Positions 1 through 9,548 of a stretch of DNA of 33,820 nucleotides are shown one piece after another. The DNA is from an uncultured Planctomycetaceae bacterium (GTDB lineage Bacteria; Planctomycetota; Planctomycetia; Pirellulales; Thermoguttaceae), in contig CAMZHY010000003.1 in NCBI GenBank assembly GCA_947307005.1, positions 1 to 33,820 on the forward strand, read 5' to 3'. The position numbers and the translations under genes are program-made. Numbering within the stretch: position 1 is the stretch's first letter; each line of letters begins with the position of its first letter. The notes under the pieces are model-generated. The model saw only the letters and a program-made list of their open reading frames with translations. It ran no database searches and had not been told where the DNA came from.

Positions 1-1
1 G

Positions 2-904
2 CTTGACTTTTTACTAAGCGCTTCTCAGCTGAGTTTTCTTGTTGTCGACGATTCTTCTCTTCTATATGTCGGACCGCGAGAAGCCGCTGGCGAAGCCCTT
101 CTTCTTTTAGCGAGAAAAAACGAGGGCGTCGGGCTAGAACACGCGCCCCAACAAATGGTTGCGCGTCTTTTCACGACTATCGATTTCCAGATTAATCAGT
201 TTACGGAACCTAAAGAAGTCTTTAAATCGTTTGCTCTACGGGCGCGCCTCAAGCTTTCAGGTTTTGAGAAAACACCAGTTGATCTCTACCGAAGCGCGCG
301 TTTTGAAAAAGTCTATATTGGCAGCGTTTTAACTATTCTCGGTTTAGGTTTCAACGTCGATTATCGCTATGATGAAGCCACGGCGTCTTTTAAACCGGTC
401 TCGATCGACAAAGACGCCGAGGTTAGCCGATATTATTCCGTTGATACGGTAAAAAAACTTAAGAGGGAAGACTATCCAGACTGCATTTTCGAAAATCAGT
501 CGTTTGACGGTAAAAAAATGATTCGCGTCGACGGACCGTTTAAAACGGTCGCCAAAATTGAGCTACTTTTATCGCAAGACGAGCGTCTTTTTTCAGATAT
601 TTCAAATAATCGCCCCACCCCTGTCGGCGAAACGTCGCCCCAAGGAACAAACCACAAACAAACGCGGATTTCAGGCGAAATAGGCAACGCTTCGCTCCGT
701 AACCTTTTCGCCTATCTCCAGAAAAACGCCAACGTTGTATGTAAGCTTGACGCCGCGCTTGAAGCGGACGGGGTGACGTTGGAATCGCGCGTTAGTTGCA
801 AGTTTACAAACGCCGACATTAATCAAATCGGATCAATTGTCGCTAAGCAAATCAACGCGACGCCCGTCATCGTCGGAAACGTTATAACGTTTTGTCCGAA
901 ATAG
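2..904 (+). CDS. Hypothetical protein, 5'-truncated by the window edge; C-terminal STN/secretin-N-like segment
   Basis: The frame of ORF 155..904 stays open to the window start (..LDFLLSASQLSFLVVDDSSLLYVGPREAAGEALLLLARKNEG..). The C-terminus 'GNASLRNLFAYLQKNANVVCKLDAALEADGVTLESRVSCKFTNADINQIGSIVAKQINATPVIVGNVITF' resembles STN-like repeats common in planctomycete proteins. Confidence 0.6.
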   Translation, partial: LDFLLSASQLSFLVVDDSSLLYVGPREAAGEALLLLARKNEGVGLEHAPQQMVARLFTTIDFQINQFTEPKEVFKSFALRARLKLSGFEKTPVDLYRSARFEKVYIGSVLTILGLGFNVDYRYDEATASFKPVSIDKDAEVSRYYSVDTVKKLKREDYPDCIFENQSFDGKKMIRVDGPFKTVAKIELLLSQDERLFSDISNNRPTPVGETSPQGTNHKQTRISGEIGNASLRNLFAYLQKNANVVCKLDAALEADGVTLESRVSCKFTNADINQIGSIVAKQINATPVIVGNVITFCPK

Positions 905-962
905 AAGTCGTCCCCCAAACGGGCCTTCCGAGGTTATCGCGAGTGAAGGAGGACGCGTCGCG

Positions 963-1646
963 TTACCCTACGCGCAAACAATCTGCTAACCAAACTTGAA
1001 GAGCCGCATGGTTTTCGAAATAAACGTCCGCCACGCTAATAATATTACTTTTATTTCGATATTCTTCGTCGTCTTCAAATCCTACGACATAATAACCGGC
1101 CTTTTTAGCGGTCAGAATCGCGTAAAACGCGTCTTCCACAACAATCGTCTCATCTTGAGACAGGTTTAGAAAATCGAGAGCCATATCATATATCCTTGAC
1201 GACTTCTTTCCCTCGATAATCTCTAAATCGTCACAAGAAAAAATCCCGTCAAAGTATGAGCTAAGTTTCGCGGCGGCAAGGCCCGCTTCGATAAACAATC
1301 TTGGAGTCGTCGACGCGAGCGCTATCTTCACCCCTCCGTTCCTGAGAATTTGTAAGGTCTCCAAAACGCCAGGCTTGACTTTCGGACAGGGAGTATAAAG
1401 AGAGCGGATTCGAGCGTCTAATGCGGCTTCAATCTCTTGAACGCTCATTTCAACGTCGTATTCGTCGCGTAAAAAAGCGGGGCTTTCCTTCAACGACATT
1501 ACTGCGAGACGCTCCACCAAGTCAGCTTTTGGTTCGAGTCCGCAATCACATAAAAAATCAACACCAATACGGTTCCACCGCGTCATCGTGTCCAGAACGA
1601 CGCCATCGCAATCTAAAATAGCGCCAGAAATGATGTGTTCACGCAT
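963..1646 (-). CDS. HAD-superfamily hydrolase (beta-phosphoglucomutase / phosphatase-like)
   Basis: HAD motif I 'ILDCDGVVLDT', motif II region 'IALASTTPR', lysine region 'GKKSSRIYDMAL', motif IV region 'IVVEDAFYAILTAKKAGYYVVGF'. Confidence 0.85.
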   Translation of the reverse strand: MREHIISGAILDCDGVVLDTMTRWNRIGVDFLCDCGLEPKADLVERLAVMSLKESPAFLRDEYDVEMSVQEIEAALDARIRSLYTPCPKVKPGVLETLQILRNGGVKIALASTTPRLFIEAGLAAAKLSSYFDGIFSCDDLEIIEGKKSSRIYDMALDFLNLSQDETIVVEDAFYAILTAKKAGYYVVGFEDDEEYRNKSNIISVADVYFENHAALQVWLADCLRVG

Positions 1647-1672
1647 AAAATCAGCGAATATTCTCAGTTCTC

Positions 1673-2314
1673 TTATCGGACAAACAATTCCTCGGCCATC
1701 GTGCGAAGATCGCGAGTCGCCTGCCTAACGTCAGGCGCAGAAAAAATCCCTGTGACAAGAGCAGCGCCCACAACGCCCGTTCCTTTCAGGGCGGCTATGT
1801 TGTTTAGTTTAATCCCGCCGATCGCGACAACAGGAATAGAAACAGACGCACAAATATCTCTAAGGGTATCGAGACTCGTGTAAATTGGATTCTCTTTCGT
1901 TTGAGTGTAATAAATAGCGCCAACGCCGAGATAATCGGCGCCTCCCTCCTCAGCTTGACGCGCCTGATCGACCGTCTTCGCCGAAACGCCAATTATCCGA
2001 TCAGCCCCCAAGAGTTCTCTTGCGCGTTCTAAGCCGACGTCCTCTTGCCCTATGTGCGCGCCTGCGGCGTCGCTTCGCAATGCAACGTTAATCGAGTCGT
2101 CGACGATAAGGGGAACGTCGTATCGGTCGCAAATTTTTTTGACTTCAACCGCACGGCGGCAATACTCTTCCTCGTCAACGTTCTTTTCCCGCAATTGGAG
2201 AATCGTCGCGCCTCCAGAAAGAGCTTCTTCAACCTGTCGAAGAAGTGTCTTTAATTCGGTATTCTCTATTGTAATTGCATACAACAGAAGCCGACTGGCT
2301 AAACAGCTAATCAT
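1673..2314 (-). CDS. thiE: Thiamine-phosphate synthase
   Basis: 'LYAIT..', 'GGATILQLREKN', 'VPLIVDDSINVAL', 'GAHIGQEDVG', 'IIGVSAKTVDQARQAEEGGADYLGVGAIYYTQTKEN', 'IPVVAIGGIKLNNI' match ThiE. Confidence 0.93.
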   Translation of the reverse strand: MISCLASRLLLYAITIENTELKTLLRQVEEALSGGATILQLREKNVDEEEYCRRAVEVKKICDRYDVPLIVDDSINVALRSDAAGAHIGQEDVGLERARELLGADRIIGVSAKTVDQARQAEEGGADYLGVGAIYYTQTKENPIYTSLDTLRDICASVSIPVVAIGGIKLNNIAALKGTGVVGAALVTGIFSAPDVRQATRDLRTMAEELFVR

Positions 2315-2513
2315 TTACGCGCCTTACTGCAAATAACAACGATGAAAACGCTAAACTTCAGGTCGTATTGTACTGCAACGGGGTAAAAAGTCCATATTTC
2401 CCTTGGGGCGGCATATGTCCAAAATAAGATTATTTGTATAATCGTGGAGCATTCGCCATGTCGCAGAATAAGTTCTGCAACAGTAACTCTTATGATCAGA
2501 AGGTTCTTTTAAA

Positions 2514-3140
2514 ATGTTTATCGCATTGGACGGGGGCGACGGTTCTGGCAAAGGAGTTCAAATTGGATTCCTTAAGGGGTGGCTTGCGGAACATGGGTAC
2601 GATTCCGTGTTTGTCCGAGATCCAGGCGACACTCCTCTTGGCGATAGAATTCGCGCGCTTCTTCTCGGAGACTCAACTGTTAATATTTGCCCCATCGCAG
2701 AAGCGGCGCTTTTCATGGCGTCTCGAGCGCAGCTAGTTTATGATAAGATCAAACCCGCGCTTAACGCAGGAAAGGTAGCTCTCGTTGATCGCTATCTCCT
2801 TTCGACAATCGTTTATCAAGGTTACGCCATAGGGGCGACTGAAGATGAAATCGCCGAGTTGTGGAGGGTTGGAACAGTCTTTGCCCAAGGCGTGCTTCCC
2901 GACCTAACTTTTATTCTTGATTGTCCTCCAGAAGAATGCGAGAGGAGATTGGCGCGGGAAAAAGACCGAATTGAGGCGAGAGGAATCGACTATCACACAC
3001 GCGTCGCTCAAGGCTATCGCTTGGCGGCGGCGTCTTGGAGTCAGCACGCGCCAGGCGAAGCCTTTGTAATAGACGCCACGCCTAGCCCTCTAGAAATCTT
3101 CGAAAAGATCAAAACGATTCTTGAGTCCCGAATTCGTTAA
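2514..3140 (+). CDS. tmk: Thymidylate kinase (dTMP kinase)
   Basis: P-loop 'FIALDGGDGSGKG', 'FVRDPGDTPLGDRIRALLL', 'ALVDRYLLSTIVYQGYA', 'LPDLTFILDCPPEECERRL' match dTMP kinase. Confidence 0.9.
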   Translation: MFIALDGGDGSGKGVQIGFLKGWLAEHGYDSVFVRDPGDTPLGDRIRALLLGDSTVNICPIAEAALFMASRAQLVYDKIKPALNAGKVALVDRYLLSTIVYQGYAIGATEDEIAELWRVGTVFAQGVLPDLTFILDCPPEECERRLAREKDRIEARGIDYHTRVAQGYRLAAASWSQHAPGEAFVIDATPSPLEIFEKIKTILESRIR

Positions 3141-3193
3141 AATGCGCATCCCAATCTGACGTCGGACTCTAAATGTTAGACTTACAAAATGAA

Positions 3194-3229
3194 GACCGTC
3201 TTCGCCCTAAAAAACAGACGAAGACGGTC
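3194..3229. terminator. Bidirectional hairpin terminator between convergent tmk and the GH78 gene
   Basis: Perfect 11-bp inverted repeat gaccgtcttcg / cgaagacggtc with a 14-nt loop, followed by cctttc on the + strand, lying between convergent gene ends. Confidence 0.7.
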
Positions 3230-3272
3230 CTTTCATATTAGACGATCGTTACGAAACGTCCAAAATCGCAAT

Positions 3273-6200
3273 TCATTTCAACTCGGCGACAATCTCGTAA
3301 GCTCCGCATCCGAGTTCGAAATTAACATACCCGTCGGAAACGTTCTTTTCAAGCGAGGTTACGTCGAAGTCGTCGTAGTTGCGCGCATACTTGGCGAAAC
3401 GAATCTCGCCAGGCTCTGGCGGAACAAGATCCAAACGAGTCGTCCGAATCGCGAGCGATTCAGCATTTGAGGTGGGAACGGAAACAGAAGCGGTCGTATT
3501 TGCCGGAATCATAATATTCCAGATAAATTTACCATCTTCAAGTTTCCACTCGCTTTTAATAAGACCGCGCGCGGAATCATATGACGCTTTGACAGACGTC
3601 AAATCGCCGACAACGTTCGGTCGCATGATTATATGACCGAAGCCGGGATTCCTCGGATCCGCTTTGATTCCAGCGAGATTTTCGTAATACCAAATAACAA
3701 GGTCGCCAACAAGCATGACGTGGTTTCCGCTGTTCATCGCTGGATCGGCCGTATCGCCATTCCAAAGTTCCCAAACGGTTGTAGCGCCCTTCTCTATCAT
3801 GTATCCCCAGCTTGGGAAATCACGCGCCGTCGAAAATCCGTAAGCAAGATCCGCGCGCCCCATATCGTTTAGGAGACGATTAACCCACTGTCCGCCGATA
3901 AGTCCCGTGCCGAGACGTCCTTTTGTACGCTGTTCAATATTGTCAGTCAAAGCTTTAAAGACTCTCTCGCGTTCGTCTTCAGGAACGAGATTAAACGCCA
4001 AGGGAAGGACGCTAGACGTTTGCGAACCGTTGTCGTAAGTTGCGGTTTCAGAGTTGTAGAAAACCTTGTTGAAGACTTCCTGCATCTTGTCGGCGCGAGC
4101 TCGAAATTCCGTAGCGTCGTCCGTCTTACCAAGGTAGTCGGCAAACTCGGCGGAAATACGCAAATCGTTGATCATATAGGCAGTCGAAAGCAACGTTCTG
4201 TTCGTCTGTCGCATCGGATCCTGCGAATGGATCAGTTCGGGGCGTTCTGGAGGACAACACCAGTCGCCATAATTATCCTTGGAAATCGTACCGTCTTCAT
4301 TGGCGAGGGAAAGCAAGAAGTTGAGCCATTTCTTGCGAGAATCATAGTGCTTAACAATCGCCGAATCGTCGCCTCGCATCACATAAAGGCTCTGAGGAAC
4401 GAGAATCTGAGCTGTCGGCCATGTGACGTTTGGCGAGTAAAGACGCCAGTAAGCGGGCGCGACGTCGGAAACATTACCGTCTTCACGCTGAGACTCTTCA
4501 ACGTCTTGCATCCATTTATTGTAGAGGGTGGAGTTGTCAAAAATATACATCTCCCCCTTAGATTCCTCGGCGCGATCGCCCTGCCACCCCATACGTTCGT
4601 CTCGTTGCGGACAGTCGGTCGGCATGCTTAGGTAGTTGCCGCGCGTTCCCCACTCAACGTTGTGATAAATCTGATTGATCGTTTCGTTCGAGGTTTCAAA
4701 AGAACCGATGAGAGGAAGGTCGGTCGTAACCGTGTAGCCAACGACGGAATCCAAATCTGGAGTTCCAGGATAACCTGTCAATTCCGCGTAACGACCACCG
4801 TGCTGAGTGAAACGGGGTTCATAAATCTCGCCGTCAGGATCGCCGTAAAGAGTGTAAATATCACGCGCTTTTGCCGTGCGCAGATTATCGACATAAAGCT
4901 CTCCGTCCTCTTTTAAAGTTTCGGCAAAACGAATCTGGACGGAATCGCCCGCTTGACCTTTAACTTTGATCCGAGGAACGCCGACAAAATTTTGCCCGAA
5001 GTCTATTATGTAACGTCCAGACTCGATTTCTTTAATAGAAACGGGCTTGATCTCCATATTCTCGCGCATCGGAGGAATCATTTGCGCGACCATCTTGCCT
5101 TTTGGTCCTTCGACCACGTCGACGTCATACGGTGTTGAGACGACGAACGCCCTGCCAAAACGCGTTTCAAGATATCGAGGTTCAGTGTTTTCTGTGAATT
5201 TCGCTTCATCCGAATCGACGGTAATAAGCTTCGCGTTCCGACCGTCGGCAACTTCCCCATCGTAGTCGTTGTTCTCAGAAATCGGACCGGCGTCTGTTCC
5301 TTTCCAAGATTCGTCGCTGACAACAAGTTCCTTAGAACCGTCGGCATACTCAACTTCCATCTGGAAGAGAAGACAAGGATCGCCATAGTGTACGCATTTG
5401 TCCATTCGAAGAGCGTAATACCGTCCATTGCCGAGGACGACGCCTATTTCAATGTCGTCGGCGCCCATCTTTTTGGTTTCGGCAAAAACGTCGGTCGCGT
5501 CATACGTGTTATACGGAACGCTTTTATCATAATCCGTATACATAGGACCGCAGACCTGATCGCCCAATTTGACGCCATTTAAGTAACACTCGTAATACCC
5601 TAAGCCAGAAACGTACACGACGGCGCGTTTAACCTCGGAATCTTTCTTGATTCTGTAGACGTTAGAAAGATAACGCGCTGGCGACGGCTTTTCAAAGGGC
5701 GCAATCTCCAGTTCATTCCACGGGGCGTCTCCGCATTTGGCGATACAGATCGCGTCGTTCCATGAGGAATCGTCGTAATCAACAGAAAGATATTGATCGT
5801 CCTCGCCCTCAATCGCTTTCCACGAAGAGTCCGTAGGATAATCAGTCTTAGAACCGTCTTTAAAGGCCACGTAGAAGTTCCCAACGGCGCCGCCAGGATT
5901 CGGAGAGCCGCCGATGTTTAGAACATGAACGGCGACAACATTCTTGCCGCTACGAAGATAAGGAGTAAGTTCACGAGAAGCAACTCGACGGTATTCGTCG
6001 GAACCGCCAACGTTCACACCGTTAATGTAAACCTCGCCGCGATTATCGAGAGAAATATTGGCGACAGAAGACTCGACGTCTGCGACATTCTTGATCTCAA
6101 ATGTTTTACGGTAGACGGAAGCGCCAATTGGCATCGCCCGTTCTTCCGTAAAGGAAATCCAATTTGAACCGGAAATATCAGCGGGTTCGGGCATAACCTT

Positions 6201-6746
6201 TTTAGAGTTCAGACCAATCCACTTCCCCTTCCAAGGACTCGGCTCGGCTTCAGTTGGGAAAAGCCCGGTAGAAAAAGGCGCGTATATCTGCGATTTCTGA
6301 GATCCGTCCTTATTCCAGACGACTAATTCGACGAAATACTCCGTCGCAGGTTCAAGAGCTTTCCCTTCGTAACGAACATATAGTTGACGATCCGATTCAA
6401 CCTTACCGGAATCCCACATGAGATCGCCGCCGTCAACTTTCGTCACAGTCAATTGATACGCGCTCTGAGCTTCCCCTATTGTCTGAGAGAAAAGCTTCCA
6501 GCTGAAACGGGGATTGAGAACGTCAATCCCTTGAGGAGCCACAAGGTTTTCCGTTTTGAAATCCACAATATGGAAACCATTAACGCTTACCGGATAGGCG
6601 TTGCAAGCGTTTTCGCTAGGAAGCGCTCGAATATTGTCGGCCGCCTGCGATTGCGTCGAGAATAAAACTACGCAGAAAAGAGCCGCGAGACCAAGCGCGC
6701 TTAAAATCCTGCGTCGGTAACATGTCGCTGATTTAGACATCATCAT
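3273..6746 (-). CDS. Secreted alpha-L-rhamnosidase (GH78-like) with an additional beta-sandwich/CBM-like region
   Basis: N-terminal signal peptide. 'GFHIVDFKTENLVAPQGIDVLNPRFSWKL', 'KGKWIG', 'YYECYLNGVKLGDQVCGPMYTDYDK', 'MPTDCPQRDERMGWQGDRAEE', 'TTVWELWNGD' are bacterial alpha-L-rhamnosidase hallmarks. The true start may be the third ATG (6740), since an AGGAG directly abuts the first ATG. Confidence 0.9.
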   Translation of the reverse strand: MMMSKSATCYRRRILSALGLAALFCVVLFSTQSQAADNIRALPSENACNAYPVSVNGFHIVDFKTENLVAPQGIDVLNPRFSWKLFSQTIGEAQSAYQLTVTKVDGGDLMWDSGKVESDRQLYVRYEGKALEPATEYFVELVVWNKDGSQKSQIYAPFSTGLFPTEAEPSPWKGKWIGLNSKKVMPEPADISGSNWISFTEERAMPIGASVYRKTFEIKNVADVESSVANISLDNRGEVYINGVNVGGSDEYRRVASRELTPYLRSGKNVVAVHVLNIGGSPNPGGAVGNFYVAFKDGSKTDYPTDSSWKAIEGEDDQYLSVDYDDSSWNDAICIAKCGDAPWNELEIAPFEKPSPARYLSNVYRIKKDSEVKRAVVYVSGLGYYECYLNGVKLGDQVCGPMYTDYDKSVPYNTYDATDVFAETKKMGADDIEIGVVLGNGRYYALRMDKCVHYGDPCLLFQMEVEYADGSKELVVSDESWKGTDAGPISENNDYDGEVADGRNAKLITVDSDEAKFTENTEPRYLETRFGRAFVVSTPYDVDVVEGPKGKMVAQMIPPMRENMEIKPVSIKEIESGRYIIDFGQNFVGVPRIKVKGQAGDSVQIRFAETLKEDGELYVDNLRTAKARDIYTLYGDPDGEIYEPRFTQHGGRYAELTGYPGTPDLDSVVGYTVTTDLPLIGSFETSNETINQIYHNVEWGTRGNYLSMPTDCPQRDERMGWQGDRAEESKGEMYIFDNSTLYNKWMQDVEESQREDGNVSDVAPAYWRLYSPNVTWPTAQILVPQSLYVMRGDDSAIVKHYDSRKKWLNFLLSLANEDGTISKDNYGDWCCPPERPELIHSQDPMRQTNRTLLSTAYMINDLRISAEFADYLGKTDDATEFRARADKMQEVFNKVFYNSETATYDNGSQTSSVLPLAFNLVPEDERERVFKALTDNIEQRTKGRLGTGLIGGQWVNRLLNDMGRADLAYGFSTARDFPSWGYMIEKGATTVWELWNGDTADPAMNSGNHVMLVGDLVIWYYENLAGIKADPRNPGFGHIIMRPNVVGDLTSVKASYDSARGLIKSEWKLEDGKFIWNIMIPANTTASVSVPTSNAESLAIRTTRLDLVPPEPGEIRFAKYARNYDDFDVTSLEKNVSDGYVNFELGCGAYEIVAELK

Positions 6747-6810
6747 GCTCCTAATAAAAAAGTGAATTAAAAGCTTAACGTCGAACTTTGATTCCGAAAC
6801 GAACGGCGCG

Positions 6811-9357
6811 TTAAAGTTTGGAGACAGGATTCAGAAGATTCTGTTCCCAAAATTTCATCGTCTTTTTACGCAAGTGGAGCGTTGTCCCAGCCCCTTCAAA
6901 AATACTGTGAGACCTAAACGGATATGTGAACGCCTCAAAATCCTTTCCACTGGCGATTAACTTGTTTATTAGACGCTCCGTCGTCTGATAATGGCAGTTG
7001 TCGTCTCCAGAACCATGAATAATCAAAAGCGATCCACTTAGTTTGTTTGCGTAAGAAATAGGAGAGCCCAATTCGTAACTCTCGGGAGTTTCCGTAATCA
7101 AGCCAGAGTACCGTTCCTGATAAATCGTATCGTAGTTCCTATAATCGGGAACGGGCGCAATTGCGACGCCGCACTTGTAAATATCCGGATAATTGAACAT
7201 CATATTGAGAGTTGAGGTGCCTCCGCCGCTCCATCCCCAAACGCCGACCCGATCAAGGTCAAGTTTATTGGCGAAAGAAGCCGTCGCAATTAGGCTTCTA
7301 AACGCGGCGGCTTGATCGCTTCGACCGACCGCGCCAAATTTTTGATAAATTCGTTTACGCCATTTGCGACCTTTGGGAGCGGGAGTTCCACGACCGTCAA
7401 AACTCAGAACCACGCACCCTCGCTGCGCAATTGAACGGTGGTAAAGATAGGTCGAACCGCCCCAAGAGTCCATCACTGTCTGTCCTGCGGGCTCGCCGTA
7501 GACGTAAACAAGAACCGGATATTTTTTCGAGCTGGAAGCATCCCAATCGTCGGGAAAAATCGCCCAACCGTCGATAGAAACCTTTCCGTTAGAATCATCC
7601 GTCGCTTCTTCAAAATCGCACCGTCCATCGATCTCAACCTTAAAGAAATCAATCGGACCAAAATGCCGTTGAGCGAGTTTTTCACGTAATCGATTATTGT
7701 CGCGTAAAAGCTTGATCTCGCTTGCCTGAGGGCCGTCGAGACGCACAAGATCGATTCTTGAGGGAGTACCAAAAGCCGACCTCCTGCAAATCGCTAGATT
7801 TGAATCCGCCGATATCGTCCAAGTTTCATACCCCCAAGGACGATCGTGCGCGACTTCGTTTGAATCGTTTATGATCTCCACACGTTTATTCTCGCCTTCG
7901 AGAGAGGCCCAATACAGAAACCGTTGAGTCGCGTTGTCGGGAGAAGCATAGTAATAAACGCCGCGCTCGTTTCCATCGGCGTCGTAGTCAAAAGAGACAA
8001 AATCAATCGCGTCGGCGCTTTCAAGCGTGATCGGAATTAAGGCTTCTAGGTTAGAAAAGGACGTTAGATAGTACCGTCTCCAACCATCTCGCTCAGAAAC
8101 TCGTAAAAAGCGATCGCCGTCGCGAAAAGTATAAAGAGGATATATCGTCTGCCACGCGCCGTCCGGATCCGCTTCGCCAAACAGGAATTTTGGTTCAAGC
8201 GTTTCAGAATCAATCGAATAAACGTCGCATCGACGCTGAGAACGCGGCGTTTTTTGAACGATAAGTCCAACGCCGCCGTCATACCATTCCATGCTTGGCA
8301 GATAGTATTCTTCTGGATCGTTAAACTGTACAAAACGCGTGGAAGCGGCTGCGTCCCAATCAACGTCATCCTGATTGGGAAGCGTTACAACGCCAATGGA
8401 AACAATCGCGTTCGCACAACCAACGCGGGGATACTTAAAAGTCACAAGCGTGGGATAAGACTCGAGTCGTTCTTTTTCGAAAGATTCAGAGGAAGTAGAC
8501 GCGTCGGAAAATGAAGAATCTTGTCCTGAAACTTGGAAATCGCCGTTAATCTGAGCGACAGAGACACGGGACGCGCCAGTCGTCGTCGATAATCCGACGT
8601 CGTCAAGCATTGCAAACTCAGGCTCGCGCGACGTATCGAGTCGCCAAAACGCAATTTGTCGTCCGTCTGGAGACCAACGAAATCCGTCGCGACAATCAAA
8701 CTCTTCTTCATAAACCCAGTCAAATGTTCCATTAATCACATCGGTTGAACCATCGAAGGTCAACTGAGTCGTCTTCCCAGAAACAATATCCTCAATGTAT
8801 AAATTATTCTTACAGACGTATGCGACGCGATTTCCGTCGGGGGAGAGTTTCGCAAACTGCAAAGAAGACTCGGGCGCAAACTCCCCTCCCAACTTGCGAA
8901 AAACGTCGTTTTTACGATCGCGAATCCAGTAGTCGCCGCGAGTGTTTCTACGCCACACGCGTCTCGTGTTCGTATAAACAAGCAAAAGGTTTGAATCGCG
9001 CGAAAGTTCGTAGCTCGACACGCCGATAGGACGCGCTCCCTCTATCAAGGAAGCCGGATCGGATGGAACAGAGCGAGGGATTAATTCTTTCGCGCTAACG
9101 ATAACAGTCTGCTTTCCTTCCGGCGTTTCAAAGACGACGTCTCGCCCCTGAACGCCGTCTTTGGAGTCAACCTGCCTTACAAAAGCGCTTCCGACTGGAG
9201 CGAAGATAATGTCGACGCCCTGTTCTGAAAACTCGCCGGAAGCATAGATTTGTTCCATGCTGAGAGGCTTGTCGGATTGCGCAAACAAAACTTGGACAAA
9301 TAATGAGTGCAGGGCTACAACCCCGGCTATTCCGTAGAAAAAAAATCGTTTACTCAA
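6811..9357 (-). CDS. Secreted dipeptidyl-peptidase IV-like serine peptidase (S9B)
   Basis: Beta-propeller region 'SPDGNRVAYVCKNNLYIEDIVSGKTTQLTFDGS..NGTFDWVYEEEF..DGFRWSPDGRQIAFWRLDTS', nucleophile motif 'VGVWGWSGGGTST', 'IIHGSGDDNCHYQ', 'FRSHSIF'; signal peptide. Confidence 0.92.
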   Translation of the reverse strand: MSKRFFFYGIAGVVALHSLFVQVLFAQSDKPLSMEQIYASGEFSEQGVDIIFAPVGSAFVRQVDSKDGVQGRDVVFETPEGKQTVIVSAKELIPRSVPSDPASLIEGARPIGVSSYELSRDSNLLLVYTNTRRVWRRNTRGDYWIRDRKNDVFRKLGGEFAPESSLQFAKLSPDGNRVAYVCKNNLYIEDIVSGKTTQLTFDGSTDVINGTFDWVYEEEFDCRDGFRWSPDGRQIAFWRLDTSREPEFAMLDDVGLSTTTGASRVSVAQINGDFQVSGQDSSFSDASTSSESFEKERLESYPTLVTFKYPRVGCANAIVSIGVVTLPNQDDVDWDAAASTRFVQFNDPEEYYLPSMEWYDGGVGLIVQKTPRSQRRCDVYSIDSETLEPKFLFGEADPDGAWQTIYPLYTFRDGDRFLRVSERDGWRRYYLTSFSNLEALIPITLESADAIDFVSFDYDADGNERGVYYYASPDNATQRFLYWASLEGENKRVEIINDSNEVAHDRPWGYETWTISADSNLAICRRSAFGTPSRIDLVRLDGPQASEIKLLRDNNRLREKLAQRHFGPIDFFKVEIDGRCDFEEATDDSNGKVSIDGWAIFPDDWDASSSKKYPVLVYVYGEPAGQTVMDSWGGSTYLYHRSIAQRGCVVLSFDGRGTPAPKGRKWRKRIYQKFGAVGRSDQAAAFRSLIATASFANKLDLDRVGVWGWSGGGTSTLNMMFNYPDIYKCGVAIAPVPDYRNYDTIYQERYSGLITETPESYELGSPISYANKLSGSLLIIHGSGDDNCHYQTTERLINKLIASGKDFEAFTYPFRSHSIFEGAGTTLHLRKKTMKFWEQNLLNPVSKL

Positions 9358-9430
9358 AGCGACAACCTTGATGGAGAATGATTAACGGAAAACAAAACGC
9401 AACCATGCATTTGCCAAAACGGCTCGGCAA

Positions 9431-9467
9431 AAATAAGACTTCAACTCGCCGCGTTGAAATCTTATTT
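9431..9467 (-). terminator. Rho-independent terminator of the VWA-domain gene
   Basis: 15-bp stem with one mismatch, aaataagacttcaac / gttgaaatcttattt, 7-nt loop. On the minus strand the right arm runs into TTATTTTT. It lies just downstream of the VWA gene stop. Confidence 0.7.
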
Positions 9468-9548
9468 CCAACCGTGAGACAATTATCGAGACAGAGAAAA
9501 CAATTTCAAGCGATAATAAGAACAAGAAAGAAAGATCGTCACAATTTC

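Noticed and set aside
2315-2513. Possible TPP riboswitch upstream of thiE (an 'acctga' string occurs on the minus strand)
   Set aside because: The rest of the THI-box consensus (CTGAGA, CTGGATAATGCCAGCG-like core) is missing.
2434-2736. 100-aa + strand ORF overlapping tmk
   Set aside because: Out of frame with the clear dTMP kinase coding sequence.
4020-4631. 203-aa + strand ORF
   Set aside because: Antisense inside the strongly supported rhamnosidase gene; composition looks like a shadow ORF.
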